Source: Streptomyces sp. YPW6 (lineage in GTDB: Bacteria > Actinomycetota > Actinomycetes > Streptomycetales > Streptomycetaceae). From it: 64,000 bases of DNA. A model generated the notes under the pieces. The model was not told the origin of the DNA. It saw only the letters and a list, made by a program, of their open reading frames with translations, and did no database searches. Numbering within the stretch: the first letter of the stretch is position 1; each line of letters opens with the position of its first letter. The stretch is taken from the NCBI RefSeq assembly GCF_018866325.1, contig NZ_CP076457.1, positions 5,987,001 through 6,051,000 on the forward strand, in the 5' to 3' direction. Below, one piece after another: positions 8,465 through 17,071 of the stretch. Position numbers and translations under genes: made by a program.

Positions 8465-8624
8465 GCGGCTTTCGGGCCCGTCTCCCGCCACCGGCGCGGT
8501 CTTTGGCCCCTGCGTAGTCGTCCGATTACTGTCTGGCTGCTGCGCAGCTCCCGGACTCCGTCCGCCCGCCCCGGGCGGCAGGGGCTGCGCGCCACCGCGT
8601 CAGCGGAAGGGAGTGCGGCTACCA

Positions 8625-9653
8625 GTGGTGTCCCATCGCCGTTGCACACAGTCCGGCTTCACCAGAGGCGTCCGGGTCACGGTCGTCTCGGCGGCCGCCG
8701 CCACCGCGGCCGCCACCCTGACCGGGGCCCCGGCGAGCGCCGACCCGCAGGACACCCGGGAGAGCGCCAGAGCCGCCGTCGACCGCCTCTACGAGCAGGC
8801 CGAGCGGGCCACCGAGCGGTTCAACGCGGCGGGGGAGCAGGTGAAGCGGCTGCGCGCCGAGGCGGACCGCGCCCAGGACGCCACCGCCCGCGGCCAGGAA
8901 CGCGTCAACGAGATGCGCGACGCCCTCGGTGCGATGGCGGGCGCCCAGTACCGGACCGGCTCCGTCGACCCGTCGGTGGCCCTGCTGCTCTCCGCCGACC
9001 CGGACTCCTACCTGGAGCAGGCCGCCGCCCTCGACCGGGCCGGCGCCCGGCAGACGATGACCCTGGACAAACTGCGCCACGCGCAGCGCAAGCTCGCCCA
9101 GAGCCGCGCCGAGACCACCCGCGCCCTGACCGACCTGGAGCGCAACCGGGCCGCCGTCACCCGCCACAAGCGCGCCGTCGAGTCCAAGCTCCGCGAGGCC
9201 CGCCGGGTGCTGGACTCACTGCCGCCCGAGGAACGCGCCTCCTTCGACCGGGCCTCCCGCTCCGGCCGCGAAGGATTGCCCGACCTCACCGGCGCCGCCC
9301 CCGGATCGGCCCGCGCGATGTCCGCCGTCGCCGCCGCCCAGCGGGCGCTCGGGAGACCCTACGTCTGGGGCGCCAACGGGCCCTCCGGATTCGACTGCTC
9401 CGGCCTGATGCAGTGGGCCTGGGCCCAGGCCGGGGTCAGCCTGCCCCGCACCTCCCAGGCCCAGCGCTACGCGGGCCGCATGGTGCCCCTCTCCCAGGCG
9501 CAACCCGGTGACCTGGTCGCCTACCGGGCGGACGCCAGCCACATCGGCATGTACGTCGGCAACGGCCAGGTCGTCCACGCCCCCTACCCGGGCGCCCCGG
9601 TCCGCTACGATCCGGTCGGCATGATGCCCGTCTCCTCGGTCACCCGGATCTGA
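8625..9653 (+). CDS. Secreted C40 (NlpC/P60) peptidoglycan endopeptidase, paralogue of the preceding gene
   Basis: A 342-residue paralogue with the same layout: signal peptide ending near ASADP, a long coiled coil and a C-terminal NlpC/P60 domain with Cys258 (FDCSGLMQWAW), His306 (SHIGMYV) and His318 (VVHAP). I chose GTG 8625 because MVSHRR then aligns with MASHRR of the neighbour and the GGAAGGGAG site lies about 11 bases upstream. The in-frame GTG at 8613 falls inside that site. The leader lacks the riboswitch-like sequence, so the two copies are probably regulated differently. Confidence 0.94.
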   Translation: MVSHRRCTQSGFTRGVRVTVVSAAAATAAATLTGAPASADPQDTRESARAAVDRLYEQAERATERFNAAGEQVKRLRAEADRAQDATARGQERVNEMRDALGAMAGAQYRTGSVDPSVALLLSADPDSYLEQAAALDRAGARQTMTLDKLRHAQRKLAQSRAETTRALTDLERNRAAVTRHKRAVESKLREARRVLDSLPPEERASFDRASRSGREGLPDLTGAAPGSARAMSAVAAAQRALGRPYVWGANGPSGFDCSGLMQWAWAQAGVSLPRTSQAQRYAGRMVPLSQAQPGDLVAYRADASHIGMYVGNGQVVHAPYPGAPVRYDPVGMMPVSSVTRI

Positions 9654-9669
9654 CCGTACGATCGGCAGG

Positions 9670-10926
9670 GTGGCCGTACGAGGACGTGACGCGCGCGGGG
9701 GAGGCCCCCGGGGACGGCGGCGTGCGGCGGGCCTGCTGCTCGCCGCGCTCCTGACCGCGTCCGCCTGCACGGCCTCCGCCGACCCGGACACCGTCCTCAC
9801 CACCGGGGCCCTCGACGCCACCCTGGAGCGCCGCGCGGCGGCCGTCCTCGCCCACGACCCGGCGGGCTACCTCGACGGCCTCGCCCCCGACGCCGCCAAG
9901 CTCCGGGCCGCCCAGCGCACCGAGCTGGACCGGCTCGCCGACGTGCCGCTGAAGTCGTGGACGTACGACGTGAAGGGCATCACCGAGCAGGACGGGCAGT
10001 GGGCCACCGCCGAGGTGGAGCTGCGCTACCGGATCGCCGGCTACGACACCGCTCCGGTCGCCACCCGCCGCGTCCTGACGCTGATGCGTGAGCGCGACCG
10101 CTGGTACATCACCGAGGACCGGCCCGCCGAGGGCGCCTCCGGGCAGCTGTGGCAGCAGGGGGACGTGGACGTCGTCGAGGGCGCCCGGAGCATCGTCCTG
10201 GGCGTCGGCCGGGGCGAGGAGGAGCTGCGGCAGATCGCCGACACGGTGGACCTCGCCGTCCCGGCCGTCTCGGACGCCTGGCCGCGCCCCTGGAACCGCC
10301 GGGTGGTCGTCCTCGTCCCGGACTCCGTGGAGTCCATGGCGGGGCTGCTCGGCTCGCCGGACACCGCCTACCGGGGCATCGCCGCCGTCACCACCGGGGA
10401 GGTCGGCGGCACCGGCGAACGCCCCGCCATCGCCGACCGGGTCATCGTCAACCCGCAGGCGTACGCCACCCTGAGCAGCTTCGGACAGCGGATCGTCCTG
10501 ACCCATGAGACGACCCATGTCGCCACCCGGACCAGCACCTCCGCCGCCACTCCCGTCTGGCTCTCCGAGGGCTTCGCCGACTGGACCGCCTACCGGGGCG
10601 AGGACCGCGCCGCCGACACCGTCGCCCCCGAACTGGCCGAGGCCGTCCGCGGCGGCCGGACCCCCGCCGAACTCCCCGCCGACCCGGATTTCGGGTTCGA
10701 CGGCGACCCGGCGAAGCTGGCAGGGGCGTACGAGGGCGGCTGGCTTGCCTGCGAGCTGATCGCGGAGCGCTGGGGCAAGGAGAAGCTGATCGCCTTCTAC
10801 GAGACCGTCGGCGCGCACGACGGGCGCGAGGGCGCGGTGGAGAAGGCCCTGGAGGCGGTGCTCGACACCACCTCCGAGCAGTTCACCGCCGACTGGCGCG
10901 ACTACCTCGCCACCCGGCTCGGCTGA
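9670..10926 (+). CDS. Putative lipoprotein with peptidase MA-like (gluzincin) domain
   Basis: A 418-residue exported protein. The arginine-rich N-terminus, hydrophobic core and SAC box near residue 33 suggest a lipoprotein signal with a slightly atypical lipobox. HETTH (His279-His283) followed by SEGFADW (Glu300) is the zinc-binding HExxH + E signature of gluzincins. The region before it resembles an NTF2-like fold, judged only from layout. It starts 16 bp after the hydrolase stop and may share its transcript, suggesting a cell-envelope role. Its last 25 bases overlap the 3' end of the convergent GT87 gene. Confidence 0.85.
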   Translation: MAVRGRDARGGGPRGRRRAAGLLLAALLTASACTASADPDTVLTTGALDATLERRAAAVLAHDPAGYLDGLAPDAAKLRAAQRTELDRLADVPLKSWTYDVKGITEQDGQWATAEVELRYRIAGYDTAPVATRRVLTLMRERDRWYITEDRPAEGASGQLWQQGDVDVVEGARSIVLGVGRGEEELRQIADTVDLAVPAVSDAWPRPWNRRVVVLVPDSVESMAGLLGSPDTAYRGIAAVTTGEVGGTGERPAIADRVIVNPQAYATLSSFGQRIVLTHETTHVATRTSTSAATPVWLSEGFADWTAYRGEDRAADTVAPELAEAVRGGRTPAELPADPDFGFDGDPAKLAGAYEGGWLACELIAERWGKEKLIAFYETVGAHDGREGAVEKALEAVLDTTSEQFTADWRDYLATRLG

Positions 10927-12152
10927 CCCCCGACCGCGCTCGGGGCCGCCTCCGCGCCCGCTCCGCCCGGCACCGTCGACCGCCACAGCCGCCGCGCCGC
11001 GACCAGTGAGGCCGCCACCAGCAGCCCGTTCCGTACGACCAGGAGCGTCACCCCCCACGCGTCGCTCGCCACCACCCGGCCGAAACCGATCGGGAACTCC
11101 AGCAGCGTCACCCCCGCGGCCACCAGCACCAGCACCGCGGGCAGGGTCATCACCGTCCCCCGGAACACCAGGCACACCGCGGCCAGCCCGACCAGCCACA
11201 CGACGTACTGCGGGCTGATCACCCGGCTGGTCACCGTGAACAGCAGCACCGCCGTGAACGCCGCGTCGGCCGGGGTGCGCGCTGTGAAGAGCCGTGCCCG
11301 CAGCCGCCACAGCAGCAGCCAGCCCAGCGCCAGGACCGCGAGCCCCAGCGCCAGCGTCGACACCAGCCCGACCTGCGGCCCGACGAACTCCACCGAGCCG
11401 TAGCGCAGCTCCACCCGCCCCTCCCAGCCGAACTGCCGCGCCGCATGGAAGACCAGCGCGCCCAGCGACTCGATCTCGGTGCCCCGGTCCCGCTGGAAGG
11501 CCAGGAACGCGAACGCCCCGGGCAGCCACAGCGCGAACGCCGCCGCGAGACCCGCCGCACTCAGCGCCGCCGACGTCCAGGCCGCCCGTGTCCGGGGGCC
11601 CTTCCGCGCCCCCACCAGCAGCAGCGCCGGCCACCCCTTCAGCAGCGCCCCGAACGCCGCCAGCGCACCCAGTGCCCGGGGCCTGCGCACGCCCGCCAGC
11701 AGCGCCGCCACCGCGACCGCCGTCACCATGAGGTCGTAGCGGGCGTAGACCGTCGGGCCCAGCAGCGGCACCCCCACGACCCACACCCAGGCGCCCGCCG
11801 CCCGCATCCCGGGCCGCCGCCCCGCGTACCGCAGCAGCCCCAGCACCAGCGCGTCGCAGACGAGCACCAGCACGAAGAACGCGGTCGCGTACTCCCAGAA
11901 CGGCAGCAGGGCGGGGGAGAGGACCGCCAGGGCCGCCCCGGGCGGGTACTGCCAGGTGACGTCGTCCAGCGGATACGTGCCGGCCAGCAGCACCTCGTAC
12001 CAGCCCCGGTAGATCACCGAGACGTCCACCGTGACGTCCGGACCGGGCACCGTGACCACGTGGAACACGCAGGCCAGCAGCCAGGCACGGGTCAGCGCCC
12101 ACACCGCGTACGGCCACGGTCCGGTGCCGGTGGGTGCTCGTCCCGTCGTCAT
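10902..12152 (-). CDS. GT87 family polyprenyl-phosphomannose-dependent mannosyltransferase (membrane)
   Basis: A 416-residue integral membrane glycosyltransferase with many hydrophobic helices. The first extracytoplasmic loop carries PDVTVDVSVIYRGWYE and TWQYPPGAA, characteristic of the GT87/DUF2029 group that uses polyprenyl-phosphate mannose on the outer face. ATG 12152 (GAGG nine bases upstream) is preferred over ATG 12203, because the intervening codons (ACA, CGA, AGG) break the bias. It is divergent from a PimB'-like gene, hinting at a shared mannolipid or glycan pathway. The exact acceptor is unknown. Confidence 0.85.
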   Translation of the reverse strand: MTTGRAPTGTGPWPYAVWALTRAWLLACVFHVVTVPGPDVTVDVSVIYRGWYEVLLAGTYPLDDVTWQYPPGAALAVLSPALLPFWEYATAFFVLVLVCDALVLGLLRYAGRRPGMRAAGAWVWVVGVPLLGPTVYARYDLMVTAVAVAALLAGVRRPRALGALAAFGALLKGWPALLLVGARKGPRTRAAWTSAALSAAGLAAAFALWLPGAFAFLAFQRDRGTEIESLGALVFHAARQFGWEGRVELRYGSVEFVGPQVGLVSTLALGLAVLALGWLLLWRLRARLFTARTPADAAFTAVLLFTVTSRVISPQYVVWLVGLAAVCLVFRGTVMTLPAVLVLVAAGVTLLEFPIGFGRVVASDAWGVTLLVVRNGLLVAASLVAARRLWRSTVPGGAGAEAAPSAVGGQPSRVAR

Positions 12153-12262
12153 CGCCGCCGCCCTCGTCGTCGCTCGTGTCCGGCCGGGCCCCCAGCGGCT
12201 CATGATGCCGTCGGGAGAGCGCCTCAGCGGTGAAGCGCGGCCGTTCGGTACTGTCGGCGGCG

Positions 12263-13405
12263 ATGGACAAGACCTTGATCGTGACCAACGACTTCCCGCC
12301 CCGCCCCGGTGGCATCCAGGCGTTCCTGCACAACATGGCGCTGCGCCTGGATCCCGAGAGGGTCGTCGTCTACGCCTCCACCTGGAAGCGCGGCGAGGAG
12401 GGCACGGCGGCCACCGCCGCCTTCGACGCCGAGCAGCCGTACCCCGTGGTCCGCGACCGGACGACGATGCTGCTGCCGACCCCGCGTATCACCCGCCGCG
12501 CCACCGAGCTGCTGCGCGAACACGGCTGCACCTCCGTCTGGTTCGGCGCCGCCGCCCCGCTCGGCCTGATGGCCCCGGCGCTGCGCCGCGCGGGCGCCCG
12601 CCGCCTGGTGGCCACCACCCACGGCCACGAGGCGGGCTGGGCGCAACTGCCCGCCTCCCGGCAACTGCTGCGCAGGATCGGCGAGGGCACGGACACGATC
12701 ACCTATCTCGGTGAGTACACCCGCTCCCGGATCGCCGCCGCGCTCACCCCCGACGCGGCCGGCCGCATGGTCCAACTGCCTCCCGGTGTCGACGAGAAGA
12801 CCTTCCACCCGGGCTCCGGCGGCGACCGGGTCCGGGCCCGCCTCGGGCTGACCGACCGCCCGGTGGTCGTCTGCGTCTCGCGCCTCGTGCCGCGCAAGGG
12901 CCAGGACACGCTGATCCTGGCCATGCCCGGGATCCTCGCGCGGATCCCGGACGCGGTGCTGCTGATCGTCGGCGGCGGCCCGTACGCCGAGGACCTGAAG
13001 CGGCTGGCCGAGGAGACCGGGGTGGCGGACTCGGTGTGGTTCACCGGGCCGGTGCCGTGGGCGGAGCTGCCCGCGCACTACGGGGCCGGAGACGTCTTCG
13101 CGATGCCCTGCCGGACCCGGCGCGGCGGGCTCGACGTGGAGGGCCTGGGCATCGTCTACCTGGAGGCGTCCGCGACCGGGCTGCCCGTGGTGGCCGGTGA
13201 CTCCGGGGGCGCCCCGGACGCGGTGCTGGACGGCGAGACCGGCTGGGTGGTGCGCGGCGGCAGCGCCGAGGAGTCGGCCGACCGGATCGTCACGCTGCTC
13301 GGCGACCCGGAGCTGCGGCAGCGGATGGGGGAGCGCGGCCGGGCCTGGGTCGAGGAGAAGTGGCGCTGGGACCTGCTGGCGGAGAAGCTCAAGACGCTGT
13401 TGTGA
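12263..13405 (+). CDS. GT4 glycosyltransferase, PimB'-like (GDP-mannose-dependent)
   Basis: A 380-residue GT-B enzyme resembling PimB', the alpha-1,6-mannosyltransferase of phosphatidylinositol mannoside synthesis. The N-terminal domain opens TNDFPPRPGGIQAF. The C-terminal nucleotide-sugar domain has VSRLVPRKGQD, GGGPY and the E-x7-E region EGLGIVYLEASATGLPV. ATG 12263 is preferred because similar proteins begin near it. TACTGT eight bases upstream is a possible -10, so the mRNA may be leaderless. A GTG at 12230 with GGGAGAG ten bases upstream is the alternative. Divergent from the GT87 gene. Confidence 0.9.
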   Translation: MDKTLIVTNDFPPRPGGIQAFLHNMALRLDPERVVVYASTWKRGEEGTAATAAFDAEQPYPVVRDRTTMLLPTPRITRRATELLREHGCTSVWFGAAAPLGLMAPALRRAGARRLVATTHGHEAGWAQLPASRQLLRRIGEGTDTITYLGEYTRSRIAAALTPDAAGRMVQLPPGVDEKTFHPGSGGDRVRARLGLTDRPVVVCVSRLVPRKGQDTLILAMPGILARIPDAVLLIVGGGPYAEDLKRLAEETGVADSVWFTGPVPWAELPAHYGAGDVFAMPCRTRRGGLDVEGLGIVYLEASATGLPVVAGDSGGAPDAVLDGETGWVVRGGSAEESADRIVTLLGDPELRQRMGERGRAWVEEKWRWDLLAEKLKTLL

Positions 13406-13565
13406 CCGTACGCACGCGGAAGGGGCCGTACGCACGCGGAACAGGCTCGTACGGATGCCAACGGGGGCCGTGCGCATGACGAAGGGGCCCGTACGGATGC
13501 CGGCGGGGGCCGTGCGCGCGCGGGGAACAGGCTCGTGCGGACGCCGAAGGGCCCGTACGCATGAC
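13406..13565. repeat. Intergenic tandem repeats of about 21 bp
   Basis: About eight imperfect head-to-tail copies of a 20-22 bp unit of the type CCGTACGCACGCGGAAGGGG / CGTACGGATGCCGGCGGGGG, alternating between GTACGCAC-GCGG and GTACGGATGCC versions. They fill the gap between the convergent GT4 and acyl-CoA synthetase genes and run into the terminator hairpin. I see no gene here. Confidence 0.85.
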
Positions 13566-13603
13566 GAAGGGGCTCGCGCTTCTCGACAAGCGCGAGCCCC
13601 TTC
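13566..13603. terminator. Bidirectional terminator between convergent genes
   Basis: Perfect 16-bp inverted repeat (13566-13581 with 13588-13603) around a 6-base loop, located between two convergent gene ends. Confidence 0.9.
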
Positions 13604-13625
13604 GCCGTGATCCCCAGGGGGTTCC

Positions 13626-15422
13626 TCAGGCGCGGTAGATCGACTCCACCTCGTCCGCGAAGTCCTTCGCCACCACGTTCCGCTTCAGCTTCAGCGACGG
13701 CGTGATGTGCCCCGCCTCCTCGGTGAACTGGGCCGGGAGGATACGGAACTTGCGGACCGACTCCGCCTTGGAGACCGCCGCGTTCCCGTCGTCCACCGCC
13801 CGCTGCACCTCGGCCAGCAGCTCCGCGTCCTCGCGCAGCGACAGGGCCGTCGAGCCGGCCGGCTTGCCGTTCTCCTCGGCCCAGCGGCCCAGGAACTCCT
13901 CGTCCAGGGTGACCAGCGCGCCGACGAACGGGCGGCCGTCCCCGACCACCATGCACTCGGCGATCAGGGCGTGCGCGCGGATCCGGTCCTCGATGACGGC
14001 CGGGGCGACGTTCTTGCCGCCCGCCGTCACGATGATCTCCTTCTTGCGGCCGGTGATCGAGAGGTAGCCGTCCTCGTCGAGCGTGCCGATGTCCCCGGTG
14101 TGGAACCAGCCGTCGGCGAGCGCCTCCGCCGAGGCCGCCTCGTTGTTCCAGTAACCGGTGAACAGGTGCTCGCCGTGCAGCAGCACCTCGCCGTCGTCCG
14201 CGATCCGCACGACCGAACCGGGCAGCGGCTGGCCGACCGTGCCGATCTTCGGCCGGTCCCACGGGTTGAACGCGGTGGCCGCGCACGACTCGGTCAGGCC
14301 GTAGCCCTCCAGGACCGTGAAGCCGATGCCCCGGTAGAAGTGGCCGAGCCGCTCGCCCAGCGGGGCGCCGCCGGAGATCGCGTACTCGCCCCGGCCGCCC
14401 AGGACCGCGCGGAGCTTGCCGAAGACCAGCTTGTCGAAGAGCTTGTGCTTGAGCTTCAGGCCCAGCGATGGGCCCTGCGGGGTGCTCAGCGCCCGGCTGT
14501 AGGCGATCGCCGTGTCGGCGGCCCGGTCGAAGATCTTGCCCTTGCCGTCCGCCTGCGCCTTGGCGCGGGCCGCGTTGTAGACCTTCTCGAAGACCCGGGG
14601 CACGCCCAGGATCAGCGTCGGCCGGAAGGCGGCCAGCTCGTCGGTGAGGTTCTTGATGTCGGGGACGCAGCCGAGCTTGATCGGGGCCATCACCGAGGCC
14701 ACCTCGACCAGCCGGCCGAAGACGTGCGCGGCGGGCAGGAACAGCAGCACCGAACACTCGCCCGTACGGAACAGCGGCTTCAGCCGCTCCACCACGTTGC
14801 CGCACTCCGCGAAGAAGCTGCGGTGGGTGAGCACACAGCCCTTGGGGCGGCCGGTGGTGCCCGAGGTGTAGACGATCGTCGCCGGGTCGTCCGCCTTGGC
14901 GCTGACCATCCGCAGGTCCATGGTCTCGTCGGAGACCTCCGCGCCGGCCTTGCCGAGCGCCTCCACGCCGCCCGCGTCGATCTGCCAGACGTGCGCCAGC
15001 TCCGGCAGGGAGTCCCGTACCGAGGCCACCGCTGCGGCGTGCGCGTCGCTCTCCACGAGCACCGCCACCGCCCCGGAGTCACCGAGGATCCACTGCACCT
15101 GCTCGGCGGAGCTGGTCTCGTACACCGGCACGGTCACCGCGCCCGCGCTCCAGATCGCGAAGTCCAGCAGCACCCACTCGAAACGGGTGCGCGACATCAG
15201 GGCGACCCGGTCGCCGGGCTGCACACCCGAGGCGATCAGCCCCTTGGCGGCGGCCCTCACCTCGGCCAGGAACCGGGTGGCGCTGACGTCCGTCCAGACG
15301 CCGGCCACCTTGCGGCTCATCACCGCGACTTCGGGATGCTGAGCGGCATTGCGGCGGATGAGATCCGTCAGGTTGCCGTCCGTCGGGACCTCGTACAGGG
15401 CCGGAAGGCTGAACTCGCGCAA
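13626..15422 (-). CDS. Long-chain fatty acyl-CoA synthetase (AMP-forming), FadD15-like
   Basis: A 598-residue adenylate-forming enzyme that should activate fatty acids to acyl-CoA. Visible motifs: the AMP-binding P-loop YTSGTTGRPKG, GYGLTES (A5), GWFHTGDIG (A7, adenylate-ribose Asp) and the hinge GRKKEIIVTAGGKNV. The catalytic lysine is expected in the C-terminal SLKLKRN. TTG at 15422 is the likely start, with GAGGAG nine bases upstream. It is monocistronic between the terminator and the divergent phosphoesterase gene. Confidence 0.94.
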   Translation of the reverse strand: MREFSLPALYEVPTDGNLTDLIRRNAAQHPEVAVMSRKVAGVWTDVSATRFLAEVRAAAKGLIASGVQPGDRVALMSRTRFEWVLLDFAIWSAGAVTVPVYETSSAEQVQWILGDSGAVAVLVESDAHAAAVASVRDSLPELAHVWQIDAGGVEALGKAGAEVSDETMDLRMVSAKADDPATIVYTSGTTGRPKGCVLTHRSFFAECGNVVERLKPLFRTGECSVLLFLPAAHVFGRLVEVASVMAPIKLGCVPDIKNLTDELAAFRPTLILGVPRVFEKVYNAARAKAQADGKGKIFDRAADTAIAYSRALSTPQGPSLGLKLKHKLFDKLVFGKLRAVLGGRGEYAISGGAPLGERLGHFYRGIGFTVLEGYGLTESCAATAFNPWDRPKIGTVGQPLPGSVVRIADDGEVLLHGEHLFTGYWNNEAASAEALADGWFHTGDIGTLDEDGYLSITGRKKEIIVTAGGKNVAPAVIEDRIRAHALIAECMVVGDGRPFVGALVTLDEEFLGRWAEENGKPAGSTALSLREDAELLAEVQRAVDDGNAAVSKAESVRKFRILPAQFTEEAGHITPSLKLKRNVVAKDFADEVESIYRA

Positions 15423-15700
15423 GACTGCTGCTCCTCATCGGGCTCCGGTGCCACGGCTCTGTGTGACGCACCGGCTGCGGTCCAAGAATGGCGGGTGCTC
15501 AGTGGGGAGAGCACGACTGGACTGCCCGGACGTTACCCACCGGTACGCGGTTCCGGATAGGGGGTTCCGGCCAGATGTCTTATGCATCACACATATAAAT
15601 GGCCCTTTCGCGCACAGTAGTCCACCGCCATCCCGACGTGGAAGTAACCGCAGGTCCGGACGGTCTACCCCAGGCCGGAGGGGCACTCTAGGGTGATCGC

Positions 15701-16507
15701 ATGCGAGGCAGCGAACCGGACAGCCGGGACCCGGCCACCAGGCGGACCCGGATCCACGTGGTCAGCGACGTGCACGGCAACACCGAGGCCCTGGCCCGTG
15801 CGGGGGACGGTGCCGACGCGCTGATCTGCCTCGGTGACCTGGTGCTCTTCCTCGACTACGCCGACCACGCGCGCGGCATCTTCCCCGACCTGTTCGGCAA
15901 GGAGAACGCGAGCCGCATCGTCGCCCTGCGCACCGCCCGCCGCTACGACGAGGCCCGCGCCTTCGGCCGCGAGCTGTGGGCCGGCCGCGACCGCGACACC
16001 GAGATCCTCGGCGCCGTACGCAAGCAGTACGCCGAACTCTTCGCGGCCTTCCCCACCCCGACGTACGCCACCTACGGCAACGTCGACGTCCCGGGCCTCT
16101 GGTCCGAGTACGCCCGCCCCGGCACCACCGTGCTCGACGGCGAACGCGTCGAGATCGGCGGCCGGGTCTTCGGCTTCGTCGGCGGCGGCCTCAGGACCCC
16201 GATGAACACCCCGTACGAGATCAGCGACGAGGAGTACGCCGCCAAGGTCGAGGCGCTCGGCCCGGTCGACGTCCTCTGCTCGCACATCCCGCCCGAGGTC
16301 CCCGAGCTGACCTACGACACCGTCGCCCGCCGCTTCGAACGCGGCAGCACCGCCCTGCTGGAGGCGATCCGCGCCACCCGCCCCCGGTACGCGCTTTTCG
16401 GCCATGTTCACCAGCCGTTGGTCCGCCGGATGCGCATCGGCACCACCGAGTGCGTCAACGTCGGGCACTTCGCCTCGACCGGGACGCCCTGGGCGCTGAC
16501 CTGGTGA
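15701..16507 (+). CDS. Calcineurin-like metallophosphoesterase
   Basis: A 268-residue protein with the complete binuclear-metal signature in order: SDVHGN, CLGDLV, YGNVD, CSHIPPE and FGHVHQP. There is no signal peptide, so it is likely cytosolic. The substrate is unknown; the family includes phosphodiesterases and protein phosphatases. TAGGGT ends six bases before ATG 15701 and there is no Shine-Dalgarno sequence, so the mRNA is probably leaderless. The 278-bp gap before it holds this promoter and the promoter of the divergent acyl-CoA synthetase gene; nothing else is evident. Confidence 0.92.
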   Translation: MRGSEPDSRDPATRRTRIHVVSDVHGNTEALARAGDGADALICLGDLVLFLDYADHARGIFPDLFGKENASRIVALRTARRYDEARAFGRELWAGRDRDTEILGAVRKQYAELFAAFPTPTYATYGNVDVPGLWSEYARPGTTVLDGERVEIGGRVFGFVGGGLRTPMNTPYEISDEEYAAKVEALGPVDVLCSHIPPEVPELTYDTVARRFERGSTALLEAIRATRPRYALFGHVHQPLVRRMRIGTTECVNVGHFASTGTPWALTW

Positions 16508-16616
16508 GCGCGGGCGGCCGGGCCGTGGACCGGGGCGCCCCGGGCACGCGATAGCCTGCACAGCGGCAGGCTCCTGCCGACAGCGACCGGTATCACCGCA
16601 CTGGAGGGCCACGGCG

Positions 16617-17066
16617 ATGGCTGAACACACCAGCTCGAGCATCACGATCGAGGCGGCGCCGGCCGACGTCATGGGCGTGATCGCCGACTTCGCCCGCTAT
16701 CCGGAGTGGACCGGCGAGGTCAAGGAGGCCGAGGTCCTCGCCACCGACGACCAGGGCCGCGCCGAGCAGGTCCGCCTGGTCCTGGACGCCGGGGCGATCA
16801 AGGACGACCACGTCCTCGCCTACACCTGGAACGGCGACAGCGAGGTCAGCTGGAGCCTCGTCAAGTCCCAGATGCTGCGCTCCCTGGACGGCACCTACGC
16901 CCTCACCCCCCTCGCCGGCGGCGAGCGCACCGAGGTCACCTACCGGCTCGCCGTCGACGTCAAGATCCCGCTGCTCGGCATGATCAAGCGCAAGGCGGAG
17001 AAGGTCATCATCGACCGCGCCCTCGCCGGTCTGAAGAAGCGCGTCGAGTCCGCCCCCGGGGCCTGA
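16617..17066 (+). CDS. SRPBCC (START-like) family protein
   Basis: A 149-residue protein of the polyketide cyclase/START-like fold: an N-terminal strand SSITIEAAPADV, the helix FARYPEWTGEVKEAEV, central antiparallel strands and a long C-terminal helix (KRKAEKVIIDRALAGLKKRV). These proteins form a hydrophobic cavity and bind lipids or small ligands. GGAGGG precedes ATG 16617. The ArsA-like ATPase gene starts five bases after its stop, so they form an operon. Ligand unknown. Confidence 0.92.
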   Translation: MAEHTSSSITIEAAPADVMGVIADFARYPEWTGEVKEAEVLATDDQGRAEQVRLVLDAGAIKDDHVLAYTWNGDSEVSWSLVKSQMLRSLDGTYALTPLAGGERTEVTYRLAVDVKIPLLGMIKRKAEKVIIDRALAGLKKRVESAPGA

Positions 17067-17071
17067 GCGAC

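Noticed and set aside
9640..12336. Long minus-strand frame across the HExxH lipoprotein and GT87 genes
   Set aside because: Low-complexity Gly/Ala/Arg translation in the wrong frame of two well-supported genes.
13406..13565. CRISPR array
   Set aside because: Units are contiguous without unique spacers, and there are no cas genes.
13389..13589. Small minus-strand ORF with heptad-like repeats (HPYGP, HAHGP)
   Set aside because: The repeats come from the 21-bp DNA array; no ribosome site or start context and the terminator lies inside.
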